DNA of 64,000 nt from Hallerella succinigenes (lineage in GTDB: Bacteria; Fibrobacterota; Fibrobacteria; Fibrobacterales; Fibrobacteraceae), in assembly GCF_002797675.1 (NCBI RefSeq), contig NZ_PGEX01000001.1, positions 496,001 to 560,000 of the forward strand, given 5' to 3'. The notes under the pieces were generated by a model, which saw only the letters and a program-made list of their open reading frames with translations, was not told the DNA's origin and did no database searches. The position numbers and the translations under genes are program-made. Below are positions 53,361 through 62,536 of the stretch, piece after piece; the stretch's first letter is position 1; every line of letters starts with the position of its first letter.

Positions 53361-54866
53361 TTATTCTTCCCAGCCGTTTTCCGATTCCACGGCACCATCG
53401 CCAGCAACTGCAGCTTCGTCTTCCTGCGGAGCCGAATCTGCGGTTTCGGCCTTCGGCCGAACCTTTTCCGCATCTACAGCCGGAGCGGTCTTCACAGCAG
53501 CCTTTCCAGCTTCTGCGGCTGAAACAGCCTTGGTCTTCGGCGGTTCGGAAAGCGGGAACTTGCCGATGTAATTGTGAATGATTCGAGGCGTCACGAAAAT
53601 CACGAGGTCATTCTTCGTCACCGTTTTCTTCGTGTACTTGAAAAGATTGCCGAGTACCGGAATGTCCATGAGGAACGGAATACCGGATTCTGTTTCCTGA
53701 TGTTCATTACGGGTAAGACCGCCGATTACGACCGTTTCACCGTCTGCCACGACCACCTTCGTTTCCGCTTCCTGCTTGCTGATCACCACCTGACCCATTT
53801 CGTCATAGCGATAAGAGTCGTTCTGCGGATGCAAATCGAGCATAATACGGTTGTCTCCAGAAACGTGCGGCGTCACCGTGAGCTTAATACCGGTTTGCAC
53901 CATCTTAGTCGAGGATTCACCGTCATCGTCAATCACGCGGATCGAAATTTCGTCACCCATGTAGATGTTTGCTTCCACGTTATCCATCGTGGTGATCTGG
54001 GGAGTGGCGAGCACTTCGGTCGAAGCGTCGGAAAGGATGTTTGCGATAGCGACCTGGACGTTGTTATCCAAAACGCTTGCAGAAATCGCTGTCGTTGCAT
54101 TGGCAACGCCCGGAGAAACACCGTTGTTCGGGAAAGACTGCATTGCAACACTCGTACGAGAAGCTCCCGCAGCGCTTCCACTCGGCGGATTAGCCGCACC
54201 CGGACTCAAAGAAGTCGTACCCATCTTAGCGGACCAGTCCACACCGAGTTCACGGGCGAGGTCGCTAGACACAACCACGAGCTTTGCCGTAATCATGATC
54301 TGCAGGGTTTCGACATCCAATTCTTCCAAAGCATTTTCCATTTGGGAAATGCTCTTTTCGGTATCGTAGACGATGATCGAGTTCGTGCGTTCCACGGTCG
54401 TAATCTTACCGCGGTTCGTCTTCATCGATTCGAGAACCTTCACAAGTTCTTCCGCCTTCGCATGTTCCACCTGGAAGTTCTTACGAACGAGCGGCGCATT
54501 GTTTTCTTCTGCAGCCTGCTTGTCGGCGAGCTTCTTCTGCTTTTCCTGATAAGCGGAGGAACGCTGGACGTAGATGTAATTGTCTTCGATGGTCCACGTC
54601 AAATCATACGTGTCGCAGATCAACTTGAGCACATCCTGCCAAGACTTCTTCGTCACCTGAAGATTGGTAATCTTGCCCGAGACATCGGGAGCAAGCACTA
54701 TGTCGACGCCCGCAGTCGCGGATATCGAGTGGAACGCCGTACCAAAGTTCATATCCACGAACTTGAAATCGTACAGTTTATTATTTGGGGCGGATTCCTG
54801 TGCAATCGCAGAAGCGAAGCAGAGCGCAATCAGCGCAATCAGTGAAAATTGAACGATCTTTTTCAT
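53361..54866 (-). CDS. pilQ: Type IV pilus secretin PilQ
   Basis: The 501-residue protein has a signal peptide (MKKIVQFSLIALIALCFASA), N0/N1 secretin domains (about 25-190: LYDFKFVDMNFGTAFHSISA, VERTNSIIVYDTEKSISQME) and a C-terminal secretin pore (about 255-425: VLATPQITTMDNVEANIYMG, VVVADGETVVIGGLTRNE, GIPFLMDIPVLGNLFK). The C-terminal 70 residues are an alanine/acid tail. PilQ forms the outer-membrane channel for the pilus. AMIN domains are absent here and are found instead in the fused upstream protein. It overlaps that gene by four bases. Confidence 0.93.
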   Translation of the reverse strand: MKKIVQFSLIALIALCFASAIAQESAPNNKLYDFKFVDMNFGTAFHSISATAGVDIVLAPDVSGKITNLQVTKKSWQDVLKLICDTYDLTWTIEDNYIYVQRSSAYQEKQKKLADKQAAEENNAPLVRKNFQVEHAKAEELVKVLESMKTNRGKITTVERTNSIIVYDTEKSISQMENALEELDVETLQIMITAKLVVVSSDLARELGVDWSAKMGTTSLSPGAANPPSGSAAGASRTSVAMQSFPNNGVSPGVANATTAISASVLDNNVQVAIANILSDASTEVLATPQITTMDNVEANIYMGDEISIRVIDDDGESSTKMVQTGIKLTVTPHVSGDNRIMLDLHPQNDSYRYDEMGQVVISKQEAETKVVVADGETVVIGGLTRNEHQETESGIPFLMDIPVLGNLFKYTKKTVTKNDLVIFVTPRIIHNYIGKFPLSEPPKTKAVSAAEAGKAAVKTAPAVDAEKVRPKAETADSAPQEDEAAVAGDGAVESENGWEE

Positions 54867-56932
54867 TTCGCGTCTCTCCCATATTTATCGGGCAAACTCA
54901 TGGAATATCTACGACTTACCCCAAATTCTTGTAACAAGAACAGCACGTCGGTCTGGGTAATCTTCAAGACCTTGCCGTTCAAAATGCGGTCGCCTTCCTT
55001 CACAGCATAAGACACAGAAGGATTCTTCGTTTCCGCAAGGATTGCAATCGGAACTTCGGATTCCCAAATGATACCGACAAGTTCCACCTGATCAATATTG
55101 ATTCCTTCTTCCATCAGGCCCTTGATTTCGATGAACGGGTCACGACGACCGAAGGAACTATACGAAATCCGTTCTTCGATCGGACGATCGAAATGGACCG
55201 CGTTGGAATCCAAGGTTCCACCCTTTTCCAAAGCGATTTGTTTCAAACGTTCCGACTGCACAGCCGAAAGTTCATCCGGGAACGAAACCGCTCGGCGGTT
55301 CACATAACCGATCTTGGAGCCCAAACGAACCTTGTGATACAGACCATCCAGTTCGATATCTTCCAAGCGAACGCCAAATTCCAAAGTTTCCAATTCCTGA
55401 GCGTTTTCCGAAGGCTTTGTAAGGAACGGAGTCGCTTCTGCCACTACGATCAAATTACGAGCGACCGGACGCAGACCGAACGACTGGGAAACCGTCACGA
55501 GTTTCTTCTTGTCCTGATCCATATTCTTCGAGAAGTCTGCGAAGGATTCCGTCACGGCAGACGGGTTCGTCCACTTGCGCACATACACGCCAGACGGCTT
55601 TGCCATATAGCAAACAAATCCCGGAGCCTTCGCCATATGGGAAATTTGAAGGATCAACGAACCCTTGTAAACGAGAATCAACGGTTGCACGTTCTTCTGT
55701 AGCTGAATGCGAAGACCCGAAGACATCCACGTCACCGACTTCACAATGTTACTCGTCGAAACATTGAACATCGGAGTTTTCTTCGGACCCGGAACATTCA
55801 CATGGATAATCGAAGACTTTTCACGGTTCTGCACCATCGAAAGTTCGATATCGGAATCCGTATCAATGCGGAACTGTTCAATTCCATGGCTCTGGATGCC
55901 CGTCATTTCCTGAATGCCTTCGATCAAAGCGGAAACAACCTTCTTTTTAGACTGTTCCTTTTCTTCACGAATACTGTCGAGGCGAGCCTGCTTTGCAGCG
56001 GCGATACTGTCTGCCTTTGCTTTCTTGGCTGCGGCAATGCTGTCGGACTTTGCCTTCTTTTCGGCTTCCGCTTTCAACTTGGCGGCCTTCAAGCTGTCTG
56101 CCTTCGCTTTCTTGGCTGCGGCAATGCTGTCGGACTTTGCCTTCTTTTCGGCTTCCGCTTTCAACTTGGCGGTTTTCAAGCTGTCTGCCTTCGCTTTCTT
56201 GGCTGCGGCAATGCTGTCGGACTTTGCCTTCTTTTCGGCTTCCGCTTTCAACTTGGCGGCCTTCAAGCTGTCTGCTTTCGCTTTCTTGGCTGCGGCAATG
56301 CTGTCGGACTTTGCTTTCTTTTCGGCTTCCGCTTTCAACTTGGCGGCCTTCAAGCTGTCTGCCTTCGCTTTCTTGGCTGCGGCGATGCTGTCGGACTTTG
56401 CTTTCTTTTCGGCTTCCGCTTTCAACTTGGCGGCCTTCAAGCTGTCGGACTTCGCTTTCTTGGCTGCAACGGATTTAACTTCAGACGCCTTGGCGTTTTC
56501 CGCAACAGCCTTCTTCAAAGACCAAGAAGCACTCTTTGTCTTCGGAAACGAAATCACAAAGTATTTGCCCTTGGAAAGGCTCACCGGATTCTTGTCATTA
56601 TGAATATCCGGTCCCACATCAAATTCAAAGTTCAACAGAGGAACTTTGAAAGATGCATCCGTAAAAATGCGAACGCTGCGGAGACCCTTGGACTTTGCAT
56701 CCACAACATAAGAAGCGTCTCCCGAAACGAGCTTCGTATCGGAGAATCCAATCGTCAACTGATGCTTTCCTGCATCATACTTTTGGAAAAAGTTCGGTAA
56801 ATTCTTTGCCGATGCAAACTGGAACTTCAAGGAGCAATCCTTGGAGCCGCAAGAATAGTCCACATTCTTGATTTCAGCGCTAAACGCCCATGCGGACAAA
56901 AGCGAGAGAAGGAGCAACAATTTTCTCATCAT
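54863..56932 (-). CDS. pilP: AMIN-like/TolA-like-repeat/PilP fusion
   Basis: The 689-residue protein has a signal peptide (MMRKLLLLLSLLSAWAFSA), then an AMIN-like region (about 20-145) such as PilQ usually carries. An alanine/lysine-rich region follows (about 150-310), with five tandem copies of a 29-residue unit (KLKAEAEKKAKSDSIAAAKK). It ends with an SH3-like segment and a PilP lipoprotein-like domain (SSFGRRDPFIEIKGLMEEGI, VELVGIIWESEVPIAILAET, VKEGDRILNGKVLKI). PilP links the inner-membrane PilN/PilO to the PilQ secretin, and the repeat could form a long helix like TolA. Its ATG overlaps the pilO stop. Confidence 0.88.
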   Translation of the reverse strand: MMRKLLLLLSLLSAWAFSAEIKNVDYSCGSKDCSLKFQFASAKNLPNFFQKYDAGKHQLTIGFSDTKLVSGDASYVVDAKSKGLRSVRIFTDASFKVPLLNFEFDVGPDIHNDKNPVSLSKGKYFVISFPKTKSASWSLKKAVAENAKASEVKSVAAKKAKSDSLKAAKLKAEAEKKAKSDSIAAAKKAKADSLKAAKLKAEAEKKAKSDSIAAAKKAKADSLKAAKLKAEAEKKAKSDSIAAAKKAKADSLKTAKLKAEAEKKAKSDSIAAAKKAKADSLKAAKLKAEAEKKAKSDSIAAAKKAKADSIAAAKQARLDSIREEKEQSKKKVVSALIEGIQEMTGIQSHGIEQFRIDTDSDIELSMVQNREKSSIIHVNVPGPKKTPMFNVSTSNIVKSVTWMSSGLRIQLQKNVQPLILVYKGSLILQISHMAKAPGFVCYMAKPSGVYVRKWTNPSAVTESFADFSKNMDQDKKKLVTVSQSFGLRPVARNLIVVAEATPFLTKPSENAQELETLEFGVRLEDIELDGLYHKVRLGSKIGYVNRRAVSFPDELSAVQSERLKQIALEKGGTLDSNAVHFDRPIEERISYSSFGRRDPFIEIKGLMEEGINIDQVELVGIIWESEVPIAILAETKNPSVSYAVKEGDRILNGKVLKITQTDVLFLLQEFGVSRRYSMSLPDKYGRDAK
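56031..56465 (-). repeat. Five 87-base tandem repeats within the pilP fusion gene
   Basis: Five copies of an 87-base unit cover 56031-56465 (435 bases = 5 x 87), differing by a few bases (gcc/gct and caa/cga positions). They encode 29-residue alanine/lysine-rich units. A partial sixth copy adjoins on the lower-coordinate side. Confidence 0.9.
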
Positions 56933-57528
56933 TGGGCAACCTTCTTGGATGTATACGTGGTCAAATTAAACGAAACAGAGATCGTAATCGGAGTCCATCC
57001 ATGAGATTCCGCCTTTTCGATTTCCTGCTTGATTCCCGAGTAACGGGAAATCTTCAAATCGGCAATCGCTGTCGGATAGTTGAAGTTTGCAATTTCCGCA
57101 AACAGATAGCCGAGCATGTGATAACCCGCATTCACAGCTACTGAATAACGATGTTCAAAGAAGTATTCCCTTTCGGTACGAGGACCCGGGCTGAACTTCT
57201 GAATCTGAACGCCAGCACTGCGAAGAACCGCGTAAAGGTCCTGCAAACGCATCGGAACCTTTTCTTCTTCCGGGAACATTTCCTTCAAACGTTCGAATTC
57301 ATTTTCCGCAGCGACGAGTTCCGCTTCGAGCTTTGCAATTCGACCCTTCTGGACATTGATCTTCGAAAGTTCCGATTCCGCATTGCGGAGCTCGCTTTCC
57401 AAGCGCTGTTCTTCGAGGGTGAACGGTTCCCACATATACGTATAAACGAAGTAGGCTCCTGCGAGAATCAACAGTGAGATGGCAAGCGCGTATATGGTCT
57501 TTTTGTCTTTCAGGTTAAGTGCTTGCAT
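56929..57528 (-). CDS. pilO: Type IV pilus assembly protein PilO
   Basis: The 199-residue protein has one membrane segment (YALAISLLILAGAYFVYTYM) near the N-terminus, a coiled-coil stretch (LEAELVAAENEFERLKEMFP) and a compact C-terminal domain (QIQKFSPGPRTEREYFFEHR), as in PilO. It works with PilN to build the inner-membrane alignment complex. Its start overlaps the pilN stop by one base (TAATG). Confidence 0.92.
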   Translation of the reverse strand: MQALNLKDKKTIYALAISLLILAGAYFVYTYMWEPFTLEEQRLESELRNAESELSKINVQKGRIAKLEAELVAAENEFERLKEMFPEEEKVPMRLQDLYAVLRSAGVQIQKFSPGPRTEREYFFEHRYSVAVNAGYHMLGYLFAEIANFNYPTAIADLKISRYSGIKQEIEKAESHGWTPITISVSFNLTTYTSKKVAQ

Positions 57529-58139
57529 TATTTCGAACCTCCTTCCAAGCCGAGGTCCGGTTTAATGCCGGCCTTGATGACAAAGCTATAAGCTTCTTCG
57601 CCATCGATCTTGGTCGTCGAAATGTCCGTGAGCGTCACCGATTTGAAGCTCGCCTGTTTTTCAAGCTTCACCATGTATTCCGCCACTTCCGAAAAATCGT
57701 AAGTTACACCGCGGAGTTCCATATCTAACGGAGAAACCTGGTTCAACGACACAAGCCACATATTCGGCGGCATCATCGACGAAATATTTTCGAACAAAAT
57801 AACCCAACGTTTTTTGCTGACCTGAATGGACTTCAAACCAGTATTCTTTTGGGCAATCACCTTGAGCTTTGCATCCAAAGCAGTGATTTTATCCAAAATC
57901 GGACGCTGTCTTTCCACTTCTTCCCGCGTGGAATCCAGGCGGTTCTGAAGAGTTTCTGTGGTTTCAGAGATATAAGATTGCACCATGAAGACCGCGACCA
58001 ACGCCACGAGCAAAGCAATCGTCGGCCACACAACACGTCGGTCAACGATCCACGTCAGGTCAAGCTTGGTCTGCCGGTCTTCGGCAGGCAACAAGTTGAT
58101 TTCTACGCAAAGCGATTTCTTTTTTCCCTTGGCAGCCAT
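57528..58139 (-). CDS. pilN: Type IV pilus assembly protein PilN
   Basis: The 203-residue protein has the conserved PilN cytoplasmic start (VEINLLPAEDR) that binds PilM. One membrane segment follows (VWPTIALLVALVAVFMVQSY), then a periplasmic coiled coil and a beta domain (MWLVSLNQVSPLDMELRGVT). It begins directly after the pilM stop. Confidence 0.93.
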   Translation of the reverse strand: MAAKGKKKSLCVEINLLPAEDRQTKLDLTWIVDRRVVWPTIALLVALVAVFMVQSYISETTETLQNRLDSTREEVERQRPILDKITALDAKLKVIAQKNTGLKSIQVSKKRWVILFENISSMMPPNMWLVSLNQVSPLDMELRGVTYDFSEVAEYMVKLEKQASFKSVTLTDISTTKIDGEEAYSFVIKAGIKPDLGLEGGSK

Positions 58140-59231
58140 TTAGAACTTCCTTAAAGCAAGTCCCAGTGCGGGAGTATAAACGTTCGACAGTGCCATGGGC
58201 ATTCCTTCGTCACCGACAACACCCGGATCACAAGGAATTCTTGCGAACGGATTCAAGCCTTCGCATTCAATTGAAAGCTTGTCCTTCAAGTATTCGCAGA
58301 GATTCGGCAGGTTTGCTCCGCCGCCGCAAACCATGAGACGGACAGGCTTTTCACCAGATTCGCTCGTCGAGTAGTAGCGCAGACCGAATTCTACAGAGCT
58401 CACCACTTCTTCGTAAGCGAGCTGCAGAACGGACTCCACTTCCGAGACCGAGCGATCCTTGACCATGGTCAGGTCATTCTTTTCAAACATTTCATGGCAG
58501 GTACCTTCGTCGATACCCAGGTGACGAGTCAAAGTCGAAATGACCGATTCCACCGATCCTATGGTCATGGTTCGAACCGAGTGGAACTGACCTTCGCGGA
58601 GGAACGTCATCGTGGACTTCTTTTCTCCGATATCGAGAAGGGCGACTGTCTCCTGAAGCCTGTCTTCCGGAACCGTTGCCACATAAGCATTGGCAATGCC
58701 AAAAACATCTACATCGATGGCTGTCAATTTATAACTGGCAAGCGAAAAGAGTTTCGAATAATCCCCTAAAATTTTGTTCTTGGCAGCCACGACCAGGGAC
58801 TTCACTTCGCCCTTTCCGTCGCGTTCAATTACCTGATAATCCAGCATGATGTCTTGGTCATCAAACGGAGGTTTTGCCTGTGCGGTCTGCACCACGATGG
58901 CGTCTTCGTTCCCGTTCTTCGGAACCTTTGCCACGCTTTTATCCGCAAGAACACCCGCAGACCAACCGATCGAAGTCACCAAGTCATCCTTCGTGAAATC
59001 CGGAAAGTTACGGGTCATCAAGCGGACAACCGCTTCACGAAGTTTTGCTTCATCTTGAATTTCGTTATCGACGAAAGCACCTTCAGGGGTCGGTTCCATG
59101 TCCACAGCCATGATACTGCGAGAATTACCTCGTCCGTGATGCACACGAACGACCTTAATACGGTAATGACCGATGTCAACGCCAATGGTCTGGCGCTCAC
59201 CTCGGATTTTAGCGATAAGATCCAAAGCCAA
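58140..59231 (-). CDS. pilM: Type IV pilus assembly ATPase-like protein PilM
   Basis: The chosen TTG at 59231 has AGAGG 7 bases upstream and gives the family-like start before IGVDIGHYRIKVV. The longer frame adds six residues with no ribosome binding site. The 363-residue protein has actin-like phosphate motifs (IGVDIG, ETVALLDIGEKKSTMTFL, MVCGGGANLPNLCEYL). PilM is an actin-like cytoplasmic protein that binds PilN and organises the pilus base. It is the first gene of pilMNOPQ and has a strong promoter upstream. Confidence 0.9.
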   Translation of the reverse strand: MALDLIAKIRGERQTIGVDIGHYRIKVVRVHHGRGNSRSIMAVDMEPTPEGAFVDNEIQDEAKLREAVVRLMTRNFPDFTKDDLVTSIGWSAGVLADKSVAKVPKNGNEDAIVVQTAQAKPPFDDQDIMLDYQVIERDGKGEVKSLVVAAKNKILGDYSKLFSLASYKLTAIDVDVFGIANAYVATVPEDRLQETVALLDIGEKKSTMTFLREGQFHSVRTMTIGSVESVISTLTRHLGIDEGTCHEMFEKNDLTMVKDRSVSEVESVLQLAYEEVVSSVEFGLRYYSTSESGEKPVRLMVCGGGANLPNLCEYLKDKLSIECEGLNPFARIPCDPGVVGDEGMPMALSNVYTPALGLALRKF

Positions 59232-59269
59232 AATACAACCTCTACCCAAAGAATTTCGGGATTAATTTA

Positions 59270-59298
59270 ATTCTACTTTTCCTAAAGCTCGATGTCAA
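59270..59298 (-). promoter_or_regulatory. pilM promoter
   Basis: On the minus strand TTGACA (59293-59298) and TAGAAT (59270-59275) are spaced by exactly 17 bases. This is a near-consensus housekeeping promoter about 40 bases upstream of the pilM start. A GCCTAA/TTAGGC hairpin with inner pairing lies further upstream (about 59308-59340), with no clear T-run on the minus strand. Confidence 0.75.
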
Positions 59299-59355
59299 TA
59301 GTCTTTTGCCTAACTGCTTGAAAAAGCAACGACTTAGGCGTTTTCACCACCCTCA

Positions 59356-60360
59356 CTAAGATACCTTTTGTGCACGTCTTTCTTGGAATATATACTGTAA
59401 GACGCGCTCCTGAGTTTCACTGAAATCGCCGATAAAAGAGGCGCTGTGATCTATTCCACCCGCCTTCTCGTTGATTTGCCCCTGGTGCAACTGTCTCAAG
59501 ATACGGATTTGCAGATTTTCTTCTCCAAATCCCGGCAGATTAAAACGGATGTACACCAAGGAATTTTCAGGGACCTGTTCCGGCAGAGTTAAAAGAATAC
59601 CGCCGGCGGAAAGATCCACCAAATAACCATCCATCTGTTTTTCGCCAAAAGCCAAATGGACCGGAAAACGCACCGCAAGACGCAACCAACGACGGAGCTG
59701 CTCTTTATGCAACTTTGTCGAATGCTGCAAAAGAAGCGTATTCTGGCTAACGCCAGCCACGCTGACCTTCGCCGAATATACGGCTTCCCCTGGGATATTC
59801 AAACGGACCTGCACCTTTTCACCGACTAGCGATTCTGCAAAGAAAACGTCTTTCTTCAAAACGCCCCAGTAGACCTCGTTCATAAAATTAATCTTGGTAT
59901 GGACCGTTTGTTCCACGCCCTTGCCTTTGGGCAAAAGAAGCGTCGCCTCTTTTCCAAGCGCAAATTGACGGGTAGAGATGCAAGAATATTGGGCAGCCTT
60001 GTCCAGATGGCCAAGCTTTTTGCGGAGCGTTGAGATCAGATGCCTGTCCGCGGGAGAGATTTTTTCAGCGCCGCCGTTTAATTTGTATACAAAATTCACC
60101 GCTTCTTCAAACAGGAGCGGAGAATTCAGTATCGAATCCTTGTTCGAAAAAGAAGACTGTCGAACCAAGCGTTCAAGCATATCCTGCTCTTTTTCGCTCA
60201 AGTTCAACGGTTTGATCTTCTCTTCAAATTTTTCGGTGGCAAACATTCTGCCGACTTCTCGACGATGATTATTTCGACTGATTTCCATCAAAACGATGAG
60301 AATTAAAATCATCGTTGCGACAAGCAAAATCCAGCCGAGCATTTCGATCGAGAATTCCAA
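59356..60360 (-). CDS. Membrane-anchored PilZ-domain protein
   Basis: The 334-residue protein has one N-terminal membrane segment (LGWILLVATMILILIVLMEI), a helical middle part and a C-terminal YcgR/PilZ pair. The cyclic-di-GMP site is visible as RLAVR (RxxxR, near residue 229) with DLSAGG (DxSxxG) further on. Such proteins change motility or pilus activity on binding c-di-GMP. It begins 3 bases after the dihydroorotase-like stop and is therefore probably cotranscribed with pyr genes, while lying next to the pil operon. The N-terminal PilZN part is inferred. Confidence 0.82.
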   Translation of the reverse strand: MEFSIEMLGWILLVATMILILIVLMEISRNNHRREVGRMFATEKFEEKIKPLNLSEKEQDMLERLVRQSSFSNKDSILNSPLLFEEAVNFVYKLNGGAEKISPADRHLISTLRKKLGHLDKAAQYSCISTRQFALGKEATLLLPKGKGVEQTVHTKINFMNEVYWGVLKKDVFFAESLVGEKVQVRLNIPGEAVYSAKVSVAGVSQNTLLLQHSTKLHKEQLRRWLRLAVRFPVHLAFGEKQMDGYLVDLSAGGILLTLPEQVPENSLVYIRFNLPGFGEENLQIRILRQLHQGQINEKAGGIDHSASFIGDFSETQERVLQYIFQERRAQKVS

Positions 60361-60363
60361 ACA

Positions 60364-61605
60364 TTACCCCCAGATTCCAGCGACGTAGGAGCCAAGGATT
60401 TTGCCAGAGAGCGTTTGACCCAGGAACGGAGAATTTTCCACGCCACCTGCAAAAGTCTTGGAAGTGACGTCGGTAACGCCATTCGGATCAAAAACGACGA
60501 GCGAAGCCTTTTTACCCGGAGCAAGACTTACCACGTCCGCACCGGCAATTTCTGCAGGCTTTGAAGAAAGAACTTCAACAGCACGCTTTTCACCAAGACG
60601 TTCCGTTAATCTATTCCAAAGTGCCGGAAGTGCAATTTCGAGAGAAATCGCGCCGGGGACAGCGTCTTCAAAATTCACTTCCTTGTCTTCGCGGTGTACC
60701 GGGAAGTGGTTGATGCTCACCGCCTGGATCGTGCCGTCTGCAAGCCCCTGCCAAAGCGCATCACGATCATCGGACGAGCGTACTGGCGGATGCAGGTTCA
60801 AACTGGTGTTCAAGGTTGCCACTTCTTCATCGCAGAAGAGCAGATGATGAATATCCACGTCGCAAGTCACATCGACGCCCATTTCACGGGCACGGCGAAT
60901 CAAATTGAGTGCCGATTTGGAAGTCACCTGCTTGATGTGCATCGGCACACCGAGCCAGCGGGACATTTCAAGAAGCGAGAAGAGCGGAAGCGTTTCCGCC
61001 TGTTCCGGAACACCCTTCATGCCAATCATGTCGGAGAAGTTTCCTTCGTTCACATAACCACCGTGAGCGAGAGAATAGTCATACGGCAAGAAGAAGAAAC
61101 GTTTCTTCGTCATTGCACCATATTCAAGGCAAAGGCGTAAAAAACGCATCGAACCGAAAGCCTTGTTGCCGTCGCCGAAACCGGCAACGCCACCGTCGGC
61201 AAGTTCGCACATTTCAGCTAGAGCCTTCGCTTCATAATCCTGGTTGATTGCGCCAAGAACGCGGATGTCATAACCCTGATAACCGAGAGCCGCCTTTTCT
61301 GCGACCAAGCGCTGAATACCATCAACCGGGTTTGCTGTACTTTCATAAAGACCACCATAAAATCCACCACGGTGCATGGCGCGAAAACCGTCACGGTACG
61401 TATAAATGTCGTCACGCTTCGGTTCCTGGAAATCGATTCCCAAGGCAAAGAGTGCCGGAATGGCAAGAGCGCCATTTACGTCCACGACCGGAGTTCCTTC
61501 CGGTGCAGAATCGCGAAAGACACCGTCCACAATCGAAATCGTCGTCGCCGCTTCAAAGTTTCCGTTCACAAAAGGACGGACATTTTTCAAAATCACATTA
61601 TCCAT
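60364..61605 (-). CDS. Dihydroorotase-like protein without metal ligands (PyrC')
   Basis: The start at 61605 (MDNVILKNVRPFVNG) drops 18 residues of the longer frame. At 413 residues it has the overall type of dihydroorotase, including the metal-lacking stretch where HxH should be: active enzymes have D-x-H-x-H-L-R-E-P, here ALGIDFQEP, with Gly56 and Asp58 in place of the His pair. The DHAPH metal motif is NHFPVH. An inactive dihydroorotase that supports aspartate carbamoyltransferase (PyrB) is known in some pyrB-pyrC' pairs, and pyrB overlaps this gene by eight bases. Active dihydroorotase would have to be elsewhere. Confidence 0.85.
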   Translation of the reverse strand: MDNVILKNVRPFVNGNFEAATTISIVDGVFRDSAPEGTPVVDVNGALAIPALFALGIDFQEPKRDDIYTYRDGFRAMHRGGFYGGLYESTANPVDGIQRLVAEKAALGYQGYDIRVLGAINQDYEAKALAEMCELADGGVAGFGDGNKAFGSMRFLRLCLEYGAMTKKRFFFLPYDYSLAHGGYVNEGNFSDMIGMKGVPEQAETLPLFSLLEMSRWLGVPMHIKQVTSKSALNLIRRAREMGVDVTCDVDIHHLLFCDEEVATLNTSLNLHPPVRSSDDRDALWQGLADGTIQAVSINHFPVHREDKEVNFEDAVPGAISLEIALPALWNRLTERLGEKRAVEVLSSKPAEIAGADVVSLAPGKKASLVVFDPNGVTDVTSKTFAGGVENSPFLGQTLSGKILGSYVAGIWG

Positions 61606-62536
61606 TTGCACGACCTCCCGAAAGGAGATAAAGAGCCGACATACGAACAGCCACGCCATTCGTCACCTGAGCGAGAATTACAGAATGTTCACCATCCGCG
61701 ACGTCCGAATCGAGTTCCACACCGCGGTTGATAGGCCCCGGATGCATAATTAAAGCGGAATCCTTGGCCTTGTCCAAAACTTCTTCAGTCACACCAAAGT
61801 AATTGCGGTATTCGCGAAGACTCGGAAGCAAGGAATCTTCCATGCGTTCCTTCTGAAGACGGAGCGCGATTACCGCATCTGCACCAGCAACAGCCTTCTT
61901 CACATCGGTTTCCCAAGAGACGTTCGGGAAGTCCGCACGGTAACGCGGAAGCAGCGTACTCGGTCCACAGAGCGTAACCGAAGCTCCGAGAGTCGTCATA
62001 CCCCAGGAGTCGGAACGGGCTACGCGGCTGTGGCGAATGTCGCCGACAATCGCAATCTTTTTACCCTTCAATTTTCCAAGTTTCTGTTCAATGGTGAACA
62101 TGTCAAGAAGAGCCTGCGTTGGATGTTCGTGAGCGCCATCGCCCGCATTCAAAACAATCGCATTCGAATGATCCGCGATGAACTGGGGAACACCTGTCCC
62201 CTTGTGACGGACCACGACAACATCGATCTTCATCGATTCAATATTGCGAAGCGTGTCGAGAAGAGTTTCGCCCTTCTTCACACTTGAACTGGAACTGGAG
62301 AAGTTTACAATGTCTGCAGAGAGACGCTTTTCTGCGAGTTCAAAGCTTGTGCGGGTACGCGTGCTGTTCTCGAAGAACAGGTTTACAATCGTGAGACCGC
62401 GGAGGGAAGGGACCTTTTTAACCGGACGTTCCAAGAGCTGACGGAATTCAACCGCCGTATCCAGAATCGTGCGGATGTCGCTTTCGCTAACGCCCTGAAG
62501 GCCTACGAGATGACGGATGGACAGAGAAGATGTCAT
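61598..62536 (-). CDS. pyrB: Aspartate carbamoyltransferase catalytic chain
   Basis: The 312-residue protein has the carbamoyl-phosphate motif FENSTRTRTSFELAEKRL near residue 54, VVRHKGTGVPQFIADHSNAI, GDGAHEHPTQALLDM, and VYALRLQ-like DAVIALRLQKERM. It makes N-carbamoylaspartate in pyrimidine synthesis. It overlaps pyrR by four bases and the dihydroorotase-like gene by eight. Confidence 0.96.
   Translation of the reverse strand: MTSSLSIRHLVGLQGVSESDIRTILDTAVEFRQLLERPVKKVPSLRGLTIVNLFFENSTRTRTSFELAEKRLSADIVNFSSSSSSVKKGETLLDTLRNIESMKIDVVVVRHKGTGVPQFIADHSNAIVLNAGDGAHEHPTQALLDMFTIEQKLGKLKGKKIAIVGDIRHSRVARSDSWGMTTLGASVTLCGPSTLLPRYRADFPNVSWETDVKKAVAGADAVIALRLQKERMEDSLLPSLREYRNYFGVTEEVLDKAKDSALIMHPGPINRGVELDSDVADGEHSVILAQVTNGVAVRMSALYLLSGGRANG

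Noticed and set aside
56031-56465. CRISPR array
   Set aside because: The 87-base repeats are contiguous without spacers and lie within a coding frame.
59308-59340. Terminator in the pilM leader
   Set aside because: The GCCTAA/TTAGGC hairpin is followed by A-rich bases on the minus strand, so it is kept only as a possible structure.
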